This document shows positions 40,813-49,173 of a stretch of DNA of 64,000 bases, piece by piece. The DNA is from Glycocaulis sp051859565. Lineage in GTDB: Bacteria; Pseudomonadota; Alphaproteobacteria; Caulobacterales; Maricaulaceae. The stretch spans positions 6,129 to 70,128 of the forward strand of contig NZ_JBHYFK010000009.1 in the NCBI RefSeq assembly GCF_051859565.1, in the 5' to 3' direction. Below the pieces are notes generated by a model, which worked only from the letters and a program-made list of their open reading frames with translations, was not told the DNA's origin and searched no databases. Both the position numbers and the translations under genes were made by a program. Position 1 is the stretch's first letter, and each line of letters begins with the position of its first letter.

Positions 40813-41757
40813 ATGAGCAATGCATCCCAACCCTTGCGCGCCGGGGTCGTCGGCGCGGGCGTTTTTGGCGGCTATCATGCAGGCAAGTATGCCGGTGATG
40901 CCCGCACCGAGTTCATCGGCGTGTTCGATCCGGTGCGCGACCGCGCCCGGGCGATTGCCCGCCAGTACGGCGCCATCGCCTTCACCTCGCTCAACGCGAT
41001 GATCGAGGAAGCCGACATCATCACGGTTGCCAGCCCGGCCCTGTTTCACCATGACGCCGCGCATCGCGCGCTGGCTGCGGGCCGCCATGTGCTGGTGGAA
41101 AAGCCGATCTGCGCCACCGTGGAAGAGGGGCGTGAGTTGCTGGAGCTGGCGCAGAAATATGGCCGCGTCCTGCAGGTCGGCCATCAGGAGCGCTTTGTCT
41201 TTGCGGCGATGGGATTGTTCGGCACGCTGCCGCCTGCGCGCACCCTGTCGGCGCGCAGGATGGGCATGCCGTCGCCGCGCAATCTGGATGTGTCGGTGAC
41301 GCTCGACCTGATGATCCACGATATTGACCTGGTGCTGGCGCTGGCCGGCAACGCCCCGTCTAAGGTTGAGGCAGGTATGCGCGCCGAACGCGGCGGGCTG
41401 GCCGATCACATAGTTGCACGGCTGGAGTTTCCCGGCGGTCAGGTGGCAGAGCTGGAATCCAGCCGCGTGGCCGCAGACCGTGACCGCGTCATGACCATCG
41501 AGTTCGAGGGCGGGGCGGTGCTGGACGTGGACTTCATCCGCAAGCGTTTCGAGAACGGAGCCGGGCTGCCGCTGGATCCCGGCTTTGCCGACGCGCCCAT
41601 GGCGAAGGATTCGCTGGGCGCCAGCGTGCAGAACTTTGTGTCGCGCGTGCTCGACCCTGCTCATGTCAGTCCGGCCGCGGACGGGCAGGCAGGCGTACTG
41701 GCACTGGAGACGGCCCTCGCCATCGACGCCGCAGCGGGCAGCCTCAGCCGGATGTAG
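40813..41757 (+). CDS. Gfo/Idh/MocA-family oxidoreductase
   Basis: A 314-aa NAD(P)-dependent sugar-type oxidoreductase. It has the Rossmann motif GVVGAGVFGGYHAGK, VASPALFHHDAA, the family EKPICATVEEG and a central domain with HDIDLVLALAG carrying the usual active-site His-Asp pattern. MSNASQPLRAG (ATG 40813) is the likely start, without a clear ribosome-binding site. The substrate is unknown; it stands alone before gltX. Confidence 0.85.
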   Translation: MSNASQPLRAGVVGAGVFGGYHAGKYAGDARTEFIGVFDPVRDRARAIARQYGAIAFTSLNAMIEEADIITVASPALFHHDAAHRALAAGRHVLVEKPICATVEEGRELLELAQKYGRVLQVGHQERFVFAAMGLFGTLPPARTLSARRMGMPSPRNLDVSVTLDLMIHDIDLVLALAGNAPSKVEAGMRAERGGLADHIVARLEFPGGQVAELESSRVAADRDRVMTIEFEGGAVLDVDFIRKRFENGAGLPLDPGFADAPMAKDSLGASVQNFVSRVLDPAHVSPAADGQAGVLALETALAIDAAAGSLSRM

Positions 41758-41841
41758 GCGAGCGGCATTTGACGCCTGACAGCGGGCATGGCAAAGCCAG
41801 CCGCCTTCACCTGCCGCTCTCACCGTGTTGGAAATACGTCC

Positions 41842-43188
41842 ATGTCCGTCAAAGTCCGTTTTGCGCCGAGCCCGACCGGCCTCATCCATGTCGGCAATGT
41901 GCGCATTGCCCTGATGAACTGGCTGTTTGCGCGCCGCGAGGGCGGGACTTTTGTTCTGCGTATCGATGACACGGATCTCGAACGCTCCACCAGGGTGTTT
42001 GAGGACCAGATCGTGGAGGACCTCCACTGGCTGGGCCTGAACTTTGATGAGCGCTTCAATCAGTCGGCGCGCTTTGACCTCTATGAAGCCGCGCGCGCGA
42101 AGCTGGTCGACACCGGCTTCCTCTATCCGTGTTACGAGACCGAGGACGAGCTCGATCGCAAGCGCAAGCTGCAACGCGCGCAGGGCAAGCCGCCCGTCTA
42201 TGACCGCGCCGCGCTAAGCCTCACCGATGCGGACAAGGCAAAGTTCGAAGCGGAGGGGCGCAAGCCCCACTGGCGTTTCAAGCTATCCGGCGGGCGTATC
42301 GAGTGGAACGATCTGGTGCGCGGTGCGAGCCACATCGACACCAGCTCTGTCTCTGATCCCATCCTGATCCGCGAGGATGGCAGCTATCTTTATACGCTTC
42401 CCAGTGTTGTCGATGACCTGGAAGCGGGCGTCACGCACGTGATCCGCGGCGAGGACCATGTGACGAACTCCGCCGCGCAGATCGAGATTTTCGAGGCGCT
42501 GGGCGGGAAAGGCTCATCGCCTGCGCTGGCGCACTTCCCGCTTCTGGTAGGCTCTGATGGCGAGAAGCTTTCCAAGCGTATTGGCGGCCTGTCGGTGAAG
42601 GCGCTGCGCGAGGAGGAGGGTATCGAGCCGATGGCGATCCTCTCGCTGCTGGCCAAGCTTGGCACATCTGACGCCATCGAGGCGCGCAGCGATCTTGCCT
42701 CGCTCGTCTCAGAGCTGGACTTCTCGAAAGTCTCGCGTACGCCTGCGCGCTTCGACTTTGCCGAGATGGAGCGGCTGAACGCCAAACTGCTCCATGAGAC
42801 AGGTTTCCTCGCGGTCAGGGACCGGCTGGAAGCCCTTGGCATCACCGCTGGCGAGACGTTCTGGAATGCCGTGCAGCCCAATCTCAACCGGCTGAAAGAG
42901 GCCGCGGACTGGTGGCAGCTGGTCGAGGGGCCTGTCACGCCGGTGATCGAAGATGCGGACTATGCCGCCAAGGCGGCGTCACTGCTTCCCGAAGGCGAGC
43001 TGACCCGCGAAAGCTGGGGCGCGTGGACCAGCGCCATCAAGGCCGAGACAGGCCGCAAGGGCCGCGAGCTGTTCATGCCGCTGCGTCAGGCGCTGACGGG
43101 GCAGAACCACGGCCCGGAGATGGATGTGGTGCTGGTGCTGATCGGGCGGGATAAGGCGCTGGCCCGTCTGTCGGGGCGTTCTGCCTGA
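41842..43188 (+). CDS. gltX: Glutamate--tRNA ligase
   Basis: Charges tRNA-Glu (and possibly tRNA-Gln for the transamidation route). The 448-aa class I synthetase shows PSPTGLIHVGNVRIAL (HIGH motif as HVGN), LRIDDTDLERS, VIRGEDHVTNSAAQ and the KMSKS loop as EKLSKRIGG. The length matches alphaproteobacterial GltX. MSVKVRFAPSPTG at ATG 41842 is the start. No tRNA genes are nearby. Confidence 0.95.
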   Translation: MSVKVRFAPSPTGLIHVGNVRIALMNWLFARREGGTFVLRIDDTDLERSTRVFEDQIVEDLHWLGLNFDERFNQSARFDLYEAARAKLVDTGFLYPCYETEDELDRKRKLQRAQGKPPVYDRAALSLTDADKAKFEAEGRKPHWRFKLSGGRIEWNDLVRGASHIDTSSVSDPILIREDGSYLYTLPSVVDDLEAGVTHVIRGEDHVTNSAAQIEIFEALGGKGSSPALAHFPLLVGSDGEKLSKRIGGLSVKALREEEGIEPMAILSLLAKLGTSDAIEARSDLASLVSELDFSKVSRTPARFDFAEMERLNAKLLHETGFLAVRDRLEALGITAGETFWNAVQPNLNRLKEAADWWQLVEGPVTPVIEDADYAAKAASLLPEGELTRESWGAWTSAIKAETGRKGRELFMPLRQALTGQNHGPEMDVVLVLIGRDKALARLSGRSA

Positions 43189-43197
43189 TAAGCCCAT

Positions 43198-43394
43198 ATC
43201 ACCCTGTCATGGCCCGGCTTGTCCGGGCCACCCATGCCTCTGGCCTTTGAACAACAGGTTACTTGCAGGCCGAGCAGCGGCCTGAAAAGCGCGAACGCGC
43301 GCTCGCGACTTTTCGCGGAACATCGCAACGCGGATGCGTTGCGAAACTAAAAGAGGCATGGGTCACCCGCATGAAGCGGGTGATGACACCTTGA
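43198..43394. repeat. Composite palindromic intergenic element
   Basis: About 195 bp between gltX and the phosphoribosyltransferase. Inverted ends CCCATGCCTCT (43231-43241) and AGAGGCATGGG (43352-43362) flank three nested hairpins: GGCC..GGCC near 43272, an AAAAGCGCG..CGCGACTTTT stem and TCGCAACGC..GCGTTGCGA. Outside the inverted ends are further hairpins, GGCCCGG..CCGGGCC and TCACCCGC..GCGGGTGA. It resembles alphaproteobacterial interspersed palindromic repeats. No reading frame in it is convincing. Confidence 0.65.
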
Positions 43395-43403
43395 AACGAC
43401 CCC

Positions 43404-43931
43404 TCACAAAAACCCGTCTGGCACCGGCTTGTGAGCGCGGATTTCCTCCGCTGAGAGCCCCTCCAGTTCGTGGGGAAAGACCAGCCAGTCGTTGGTCTCA
43501 TGGACGTGGTAGTCGGGCCGGATTGTGGTCTCGTTGCGCTCCGGCTTGAACCAACCGACAGCCGTGCGCACCTCATAGCGCCCCGCCAGTGCCTGCAGAA
43601 CAGCCGCCAGCGTGTGGCCCCGGTCCAGCACATCATCGACAACCAGCAGCTTACAGCCGGCGGGCAGCACTCCTGTCAGCGCATCCAGACCAGAGATAGC
43701 GATCTCGCTCTTACGCTCGTCTATCCCGGTGTAGGAATGGGCGGCGAGGGGTGAGTGGCCGATTTTCACGCCCTTGAAGGCCAATGCCTCATGCAGGGCA
43801 ATCGCTACCGGACAGCCGCCGCGCCACAAGCCGACCAGGTGGTCGGGCCGCCAGCCGCTTTCCAGTACGGCGAGCGCCAGCGCGTACCCGTCGCGCACCA
43901 GGCTGTCAGCGGTCAGAAAGCGTTTTACCAT
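43404..43931 (-). CDS. Phosphoribosyltransferase (purine-salvage type)
   Basis: A 175-aa type I PRTase. The PRPP-binding loop is LLVVDDVLDRGHTLAAV, with the hood-like LWRGGCPVAIALHEAL (PPi loop) before it and NDWLVFPHELE after, as in bacterial hypoxanthine/xanthine phosphoribosyltransferases. The purine base used cannot be told. It runs into the palindromic repeat at its 3' side and is divergent from a DUF1328 protein. Confidence 0.85.
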   Translation of the reverse strand: MVKRFLTADSLVRDGYALALAVLESGWRPDHLVGLWRGGCPVAIALHEALAFKGVKIGHSPLAAHSYTGIDERKSEIAISGLDALTGVLPAGCKLLVVDDVLDRGHTLAAVLQALAGRYEVRTAVGWFKPERNETTIRPDYHVHETNDWLVFPHELEGLSAEEIRAHKPVPDGFL

Positions 43932-44032
43932 GGGGCTTTACCGGCTTTTGTGTGTTGTTTTTTGAGTGCTATGGAACGCTATCTGCGGGGCGGCGTTATC
44001 TGTTCGTGTTCATAATGCGAAAGGATAGCAAT

Positions 44033-44209
44033 ATGCTTCGTCTAGCACTGGCCTTCTTTATCGTTGCGATAATTGCGGCCCTGTTCGGTTTTGGTGGTAT
44101 TGCTGCCGGTGCGGCCAGCATTGCCCAGATACTTTTCTTCCTCTTTGTGGTCCTGTTCCTTGTCGCCCTCGTGGTGGGCTTGGTGCGCGGACGCTCACCG
44201 AGGATATAG
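44033..44209 (+). CDS. DUF1328-family small membrane protein
   Basis: A 58-aa protein with two helices: MLRLALAFFIVAIIAALFGFGG, then AAGAASIAQILFFLFVVLFLVALVVGL, ending RGRSPRI. This is the YtjA/DUF1328 pattern. AGGA precedes the ATG by nine bases. The family is widespread in proteobacteria and of unknown function. Confidence 0.88.
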   Translation: MLRLALAFFIVAIIAALFGFGGIAAGAASIAQILFFLFVVLFLVALVVGLVRGRSPRI

Positions 44210-44235
44210 TTCTCCCCAAGGGTAGAACGTCAGTG

Positions 44236-44263
44236 AGGCCGGGCTTTCCCCTTAGCCCGGCCT
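44236..44263. terminator. Terminator hairpin between the DUF1328 gene and tyrS
   Basis: AGGCCGGGC, a ten-base loop, GCCCGGCCT. It lies between convergent genes; the tyrS stop codon falls in its loop, so it can end both transcripts, although T tracts are short. Confidence 0.6.
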
Positions 44264-45487
44264 TACTAATGCGTGACGTTTCTTGCCGACAGACAGCTTG
44301 ATCGCGCCATCTTTCACATCAGCCTCACCGAGTGAGCGGGACTGATCACTTTCGGTCTCGTCATTCACCTTCACGGCGCCCTCGGCAAGCTTGCGCTTGG
44401 CTTCACCTTTTGAGCCAGACAGGCCCGCCTCGACGAGAGCATCGAGAAGGCCGATACCAGCGCCCAGATCAGCGGTGATCGTCGGCAGGGCATCGCCCGT
44501 GCCGCCCCCGGCGAACGTCGCCTTGGCTGTGCTCTCCGCCTCGTTTGCCGCCGCATCCCCGTGCAGCATGGCGGTCGCGGCATTGGCGAGCGCGATCTTG
44601 GCGTCATTGATCTCCGCACCCTGCAGCGCTTCTAGCCTCGCGATCTCGGTGAGCGGCAGATCGGTAAAGAGCTTCAGGAAGCGGCCCACATCCGCGTCTT
44701 CGGTATTGCGCCAGAATTGCCAGTACTCGTACGGGCTTTTCATATCGGCATTGAGCCAGACAGCGCCGTCGGCGGTCTTGCCCATCTTCGCGCCTGACGC
44801 GCTGGTAATCAGCGGCGTCGTGAAGCCATAGACTTCCTTGCCATCGACGCGGCGGCATAGCTCCACCCCGTTGATGATATTGCCCCACTGGTCGGCTCCG
44901 CCGAGCTGCAGTGCCGTGCCGAACCGCCGGTTCAGCTCCAGATAATCGACCGCCTGGAGGAGCATGTAGTTGAACTCCAGGAAGGTCATCGGCTGCTCGC
45001 GATCCAGGCGCAGCTTCACGCTATCGAAGCTGAGCATGCGGTTGATCGTGAAATGCGTGCCGTAATCACGCAGGAAGTCGAGATAGCCGTATTCGGCCAG
45101 CCACTCGTCATTATTGACGACGATGGCCTCCTTCATGTCGAGGAGTGCGCCGAACGGCTTCAATATGCCTTCCTTGTTCTCGGCGATGATTTCCGGCGTC
45201 AGCATGGGGCGGCTGGTGTCACGCCCTGTGGGGTCGCCCACTTTTGTGGTCGCTCCGCCCATCAGCACAATCGGCTTGTGCCCGGCTTGCTGCAGGCGGC
45301 GCAGCAGCATGATCTGCACCAGCGAGCCGACATGGAGCGAACGCGCGGTCAGGTCAAAGCCGATATAGCCGCTAAGCGTTTCGGACGCGGCGCGCTTGTC
45401 CAGCCCCTCGATATCGGTCGCCTGATAGAGATAGCCGCGCTCCACCAGCGTTTTTACGAGTTCTGACGCATAGGTGTTTGCGGCCAT
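44252..45487 (-). CDS. tyrS: Tyrosine--tRNA ligase
   Basis: Charges tRNA-Tyr. The 411-aa class I enzyme has GFDLTARSLHVGSLVQI (HIGH as HVGS), MGGATTKVGDPTGR, QLGGADQWGNIING, the KMSKS loop as GAKMGKTADG and a C-terminal S4 RNA-binding domain (SGSKGEAKRKLAEGAVKVN). The length is usual. It is divergent from anmK across about 190 nt. Confidence 0.95.
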   Translation of the reverse strand: MAANTYASELVKTLVERGYLYQATDIEGLDKRAASETLSGYIGFDLTARSLHVGSLVQIMLLRRLQQAGHKPIVLMGGATTKVGDPTGRDTSRPMLTPEIIAENKEGILKPFGALLDMKEAIVVNNDEWLAEYGYLDFLRDYGTHFTINRMLSFDSVKLRLDREQPMTFLEFNYMLLQAVDYLELNRRFGTALQLGGADQWGNIINGVELCRRVDGKEVYGFTTPLITSASGAKMGKTADGAVWLNADMKSPYEYWQFWRNTEDADVGRFLKLFTDLPLTEIARLEALQGAEINDAKIALANAATAMLHGDAAANEAESTAKATFAGGGTGDALPTITADLGAGIGLLDALVEAGLSGSKGEAKRKLAEGAVKVNDETESDQSRSLGEADVKDGAIKLSVGKKRHALVRPG

Positions 45488-45676
45488 GGCTAAGGGCTTT
45501 CCTGCTGAAACGAATATGGCGCTAATAGCAGCAATGTACGCGGATATGGAAGGCGCAGAGCCATCGCATGAGAAATCGAGGTTGCGAGTGGGTCACGATC
45601 CCCGCTTTTGCACCGGCAAATGCGGCAAGGCCGACTTGCCGCGCCGGCAACTGAGGCAAACAAATAGAGAGAAACC

Positions 45677-46780
45677 ATGAAACTGGTTGGCTTGATGAGC
45701 GGCACCTCGCTGGACGGGGTGGATGCAGCGCTGCTGGAGAGTGATGGTGAACGCCTGATCGGCTTCGGACCGGGGCTGGAGCGCCCCTACACCGCGGATG
45801 AACGTAAAGTGCTGCAGGCCGCCGTCGATGCCGCGCTGCAATGGCGCTGGCAGGGCGAGGCGCCGGGGGTGTTCGCGGACGCAGAAGCCGTGCTGACCAC
45901 CACCCATGCCGAGGCGGTGGAGGCCGTGTGTGCAAAGGCGGGCCTTGAGCCGTCAGAGCTGGATGGCGTCGGCTTTCACGGTCAGACCGTGCTGCATCAG
46001 GCACACAGAGACGGCGTGGCGGGCCGTACCCTGCAGATCGGCGACGGGCAGGCGCTCAGCCGCCGGCTCGGCTGCCGGGTGGTTTTCGATTTCCGGTCAG
46101 CAGATGTCGCGGCTGGGGGGCAGGGCGCGCCTCTGGTTCCGGTCTATCACCGCGCGCTGGCAGAGTGGTCCGGGCTGGAGCGCCCTTTGGGCGTCATCAA
46201 TATTGGCGGCGTCGCCAATATCACCCATATCGCGGCTGATGGCACGCTGACCGCCTTCGATACCGGGCCCGGAAACGGCCTTATCGACGCGTTCATCGAG
46301 GCTCACACCGGCGAGGCCATGGACAAGGATGGCGAGATCGCTGCGCGCGGACGCATCCATGAGGCGGCGTTCGCGGAGTTCCTCTCCAATCCATATTTCA
46401 CTGCGCCGGGTCCGAAATCGCTCGACCGCTGGGACTTCTCGCTCGATGCGGTGCGAAACCTGTCAGTGGAAGATGGCGCAGCGACGTTGACCGGCCTTAC
46501 GGCGAAGACCATTGCGCTGGGCGTGGCGGCTCTGCCTGACGCACCGGGGCGGCTGGTGCTGTGCGGGGGCGGACGGCGCAACAAAACGCTTGCAGAACTG
46601 GTCGCGGCGGCAACCGGCCTCAAGGTGTATTCCGCCGAATCTCTGGGCTGGCGCGGCGATCTGGTGGAAGCCGAAGCCTTCGCCTTCCTCGCTGCGCGGG
46701 TGTTTAGGGGACTGCCCTATACCTGGCCCGGCACGACGGGGGTGGCAGCGCCGATGGGCGGGGGCAGGGTGGTCGAGTAG
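45677..46780 (+). CDS. anmK: Anhydro-N-acetylmuramic acid kinase
   Basis: Phosphorylates and opens 1,6-anhydro-MurNAc in cell-wall recycling. The 367-aa protein begins KLVGLMSGTSLDGVDAALLE (ATP-binding loop), contains GFHGQTVLHQ, NIGGVANITHI, FDTGPGNGLID with the catalytic Asp, and VLCGGGRRNKTL. Its position divergent from tyrS is conserved in many alphaproteobacteria. Confidence 0.95.
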   Translation: MKLVGLMSGTSLDGVDAALLESDGERLIGFGPGLERPYTADERKVLQAAVDAALQWRWQGEAPGVFADAEAVLTTTHAEAVEAVCAKAGLEPSELDGVGFHGQTVLHQAHRDGVAGRTLQIGDGQALSRRLGCRVVFDFRSADVAAGGQGAPLVPVYHRALAEWSGLERPLGVINIGGVANITHIAADGTLTAFDTGPGNGLIDAFIEAHTGEAMDKDGEIAARGRIHEAAFAEFLSNPYFTAPGPKSLDRWDFSLDAVRNLSVEDGAATLTGLTAKTIALGVAALPDAPGRLVLCGGGRRNKTLAELVAAATGLKVYSAESLGWRGDLVEAEAFAFLAARVFRGLPYTWPGTTGVAAPMGGGRVVE

Positions 46781-46871
46781 CGCTGCGTGCCCGGATCGTC
46801 CAACACCGCAATTTTCCTGATAGTTTAACGACAGACGGCAAAAATTTATCGTTTTTCGGAAAAAACCCTTT

Positions 46872-46906
46872 CATATCGAGTTTCGATATGTTATCGAGTT
46901 TCGATA
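46872..46906. promoter_or_regulatory. Tandem palindromic operators
   Basis: CATATCGA-GTT-TCGATATG (46872-46890, 19 bp, perfect arms) is followed, 18 bp centre to centre, by TATCGA-GTT-TCGATA (46892-46906). The pair lies 33-67 bp before the start codon of the beta-helix lipoprotein gene, where a promoter is expected. It looks like a two-site binding region for a dimeric regulator. Confidence 0.7.
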
Positions 46907-46938
46907 TGGTTGGTCCCTCATCGAAAGAGGTAAGAAAA

Positions 46939-47787
46939 ATGAAAAACCGTCTTCTCCTCTCCACCGTCACCGCCACGGCGGTCATTCTTGTGGCCTGCGG
47001 CCTGCCGCCGGTTTCCTCAAGCTCCTCGGCGCAGGATGGCACGCGTATCACTGGCGGCGATATCCGCCTGTCGCTGAATGAGGACGCTGATGCGCGTATC
47101 ACGGGCGCCGATATCAGGCTTGATGGCCGGGTCGGCGGCGAGTTGCGTGTAGCTGGCGCCGACATCACGCTTCGCGACATGTCGGTGGGTTCGCTGAGCG
47201 CGACCGGCGCTGATGTCAGTTTTTCCGGCGCAGTCCTGGGCAACGCCAGCGTAACGGGCGCTGATATATCTATCCGCGGCAATATCGATGGCGATCTGCG
47301 TGTACGCGGCGCTGATCTTCGCCTGGAGGGCAATGTCGCCGGGGAGGTGGATGGCAGCTTTGCCGACGCCAGTTTCAACGGCCGGCTGGGCAGTCTGCGT
47401 GCCAATGGCGCCGATATACGCCTCGCGGCGGGGTCCACTGTTGATGGCGATGTCCGGCTCAATGCCGCCGCTTTCGATAACCGTGCCGCCATCGGCGGAA
47501 CCATGTACGCCAATGTCCGCACGGCGCGCCTCGGCGGCACGGTTTCCGGCGATGTCGACATCAATGCCGATGAAGGAAATCGCCGCCGTTTGCGCGACAC
47601 GGACGGGCTGGTCGAGATCAGCGGAGAGCTGTCGGGTGGAACGATCTGCGCCCGGCGCGTTGTTATCTCGGGCACCGTCACCGGGCCTTTGAATGTTCGC
47701 GCGCTGGAGCCGGTCAGCTTTATCGGAAATGGCACCGCCCCGCAGCTGGAATACACGCCGCGTGGCACTGACCGTTGCCGCCGCTAG
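46939..47787 (+). CDS. Beta-helix lipoprotein of 17-residue repeats
   Basis: A 282-aa protein with a lipoprotein signal (TATAVILVAC, lipid-attached Cys20). From residue 37 it has at least six successive 17-residue repeats of the form ITGADIRLDGRVGGELR, each with a G-A-D-[IV] centre. A more irregular continuation runs to about 230, with one Cys in GGTICARRVV and another in the tail TDRCRR. A short regular repeat with alternating hydrophobic residues predicts a right-handed beta-helix like bactofilins (polymer-forming cytoskeletal proteins), but here lipid-anchored outside the cytoplasm. ATG 46939 has AAGAGG nine bases upstream; the upstream frame runs through the operators. It is followed 48 nt later by a related membrane protein. 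Confidence 0.8.
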   Translation: MKNRLLLSTVTATAVILVACGLPPVSSSSSAQDGTRITGGDIRLSLNEDADARITGADIRLDGRVGGELRVAGADITLRDMSVGSLSATGADVSFSGAVLGNASVTGADISIRGNIDGDLRVRGADLRLEGNVAGEVDGSFADASFNGRLGSLRANGADIRLAAGSTVDGDVRLNAAAFDNRAAIGGTMYANVRTARLGGTVSGDVDINADEGNRRRLRDTDGLVEISGELSGGTICARRVVISGTVTGPLNVRALEPVSFIGNGTAPQLEYTPRGTDRCRR

Positions 47788-47835
47788 TTTCCGCCAGATT
47801 GAATTTCCTGAGCCATCACAGAAAGGCTTGAAACC

Positions 47836-49092
47836 ATGATCAGCAAATGGATAGCGCGTTTCGCCCAGGGCGGCGTGGTGGCGGGGCTTCTGCTCGCTCT
47901 CGCGCCCGCCCACGCGCAATATATCGGTGGCGATCTCAATCTTGATCTCGATCAGGACCGTTCGGCCCAGTTCTTGGCAGGTGACGTGACCCTGCGCGGA
48001 CGCGTCGGCGGTGACATTAGCGGACTGGCGGGCAATGTTGACATAACAGCCGACATTGGCGGCAGCGTACAGCTGGCGGCTGGGGACATCGTCATCCGCG
48101 GCACGGTAGGCCGCGACGTGTCGCTGGCGGGGGCCAATATCTCCATTCTGGCAGATGTTTCTGGCAGTGCAGATCTGGCGGGGGCCGATATCCGCATTGG
48201 CGGTCGCGTTGGCCGCGATCTGGCCGCTGGCGGCGCGCTGATCGCTATCGATGAAAGCGGATCCATTGGCGGCAATATGGACCTTGCTGGCAGCGAAATC
48301 CGCATGTCTGGCACGGCGCAAGGGCGCCTGAAGGGGCGGGCTCGCACCGTGATCATCGAAGGCACGGTGGCCGGCGATGTCGAGCTTCATGCAGAGAACG
48401 TGGAAATCATGCCGGGTGCGCAGATCGCCGGTCAGCTCCGGGTTCGCGGCCCCAATGCGCCCGTCATCGCGGATGGCGCGCAGATCATCGGTGAAATGAC
48501 TTATGAGGAAGCGCCGTTTAGCGAACAACGCCGTTCCCGCAGCTATACCGGCCCGCGTGTGTCGGACTTTGGTCCGCCGGCCTGGGCATTCGGAACGGCC
48601 ATGGGCATCGCCGCCTTCGTGCTGGGACTGCTGGCCTGCCTGATCTCGCCGCGCGCCGTCTCCGGTATTGCCGACCACTTCCGGGCGCGTCCGTGGGCAT
48701 CGGGCCTGCTGGGGCTGGTACTGGCCGCTTTCCTGCCGATCCTGCTGGTGGCAGTGTTTGTCTTCCTGGCCATCACGGTCATCGGCATACCGCTGGGCAT
48801 CATCCTGCTGTTCGCCTTCCCCTTCATCATGGTGCTGGCCTATGCCTTCGGGGCGGTGGTTCTGGGTGATCTCATCTTCAACCGCTCGGGCGAGGGAATC
48901 GGTCTTGGCATGCGTGTCCTGTCACTCTTCCTTGTGCTGGCGGTTGTCGGGGCGCTGGGTGTTGTGCCGGTGCTTGGCTTCCTCATCGGTTCGATCGTGT
49001 TCTTCATCGGTCTCGGTGCCTGGACGCTGGCCCTTTTCAACCGCAACCCGCGTCTCGTGGCAGCCGAGCGCAACGGTGGTGCAGCGATCTAG
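47836..49092 (+). CDS. Beta-helix protein with C-terminal membrane domain (bactofilin-like)
   Basis: A 418-aa protein with a signal peptide (GGVVAGLLLALAPAHAQ). A beta-helix follows of about ten 16-18-residue coils (residues 40-215), such as LAGDVTLRGRVGGDISG, LAGANISILADVSGSAD and LAGADIRIGGRVGRDLA. Then comes a membrane domain of five or so helices (about 245-405; LLGLVLAAFLPILLVAVFVF, VIGIPLGIILLFAFPFIMVL). It resembles polymer-forming proteins fused to a DUF8173-type membrane region. The beta-helix should face the periplasm. It shares repeat type and promoter region with the lipoprotein gene upstream; the two probably act together in the envelope. Confidence 0.8.
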   Translation: MISKWIARFAQGGVVAGLLLALAPAHAQYIGGDLNLDLDQDRSAQFLAGDVTLRGRVGGDISGLAGNVDITADIGGSVQLAAGDIVIRGTVGRDVSLAGANISILADVSGSADLAGADIRIGGRVGRDLAAGGALIAIDESGSIGGNMDLAGSEIRMSGTAQGRLKGRARTVIIEGTVAGDVELHAENVEIMPGAQIAGQLRVRGPNAPVIADGAQIIGEMTYEEAPFSEQRRSRSYTGPRVSDFGPPAWAFGTAMGIAAFVLGLLACLISPRAVSGIADHFRARPWASGLLGLVLAAFLPILLVAVFVFLAITVIGIPLGIILLFAFPFIMVLAYAFGAVVLGDLIFNRSGEGIGLGMRVLSLFLVLAVVGALGVVPVLGFLIGSIVFFIGLGAWTLALFNRNPRLVAAERNGGAAI

Positions 49093-49119
49093 CCTGCAAA
49101 CGCATAACTGACTTGCGCA

Positions 49120-49156
49120 GCGGCCCGGTTCACAGCGCTTGAACCGGGCCGCTTTG
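49120..49156. terminator. Terminator hairpin
   Basis: GCGGCCCGGTTC (49120-49131), a nine-base loop and the exact complement GAACCGGGCCGC (49141-49152), then TTT. It ends the beta-helix operon 18 bases before lipA starts. Confidence 0.8.
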
Positions 49157-49173
49157 CGCGCCATGTTCCCGCC

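Noticed and set aside
47017..48678. 553-codon open frame on the minus strand
   Set aside because: Antisense to the two beta-helix genes; it only mirrors their 51-bp repeat.
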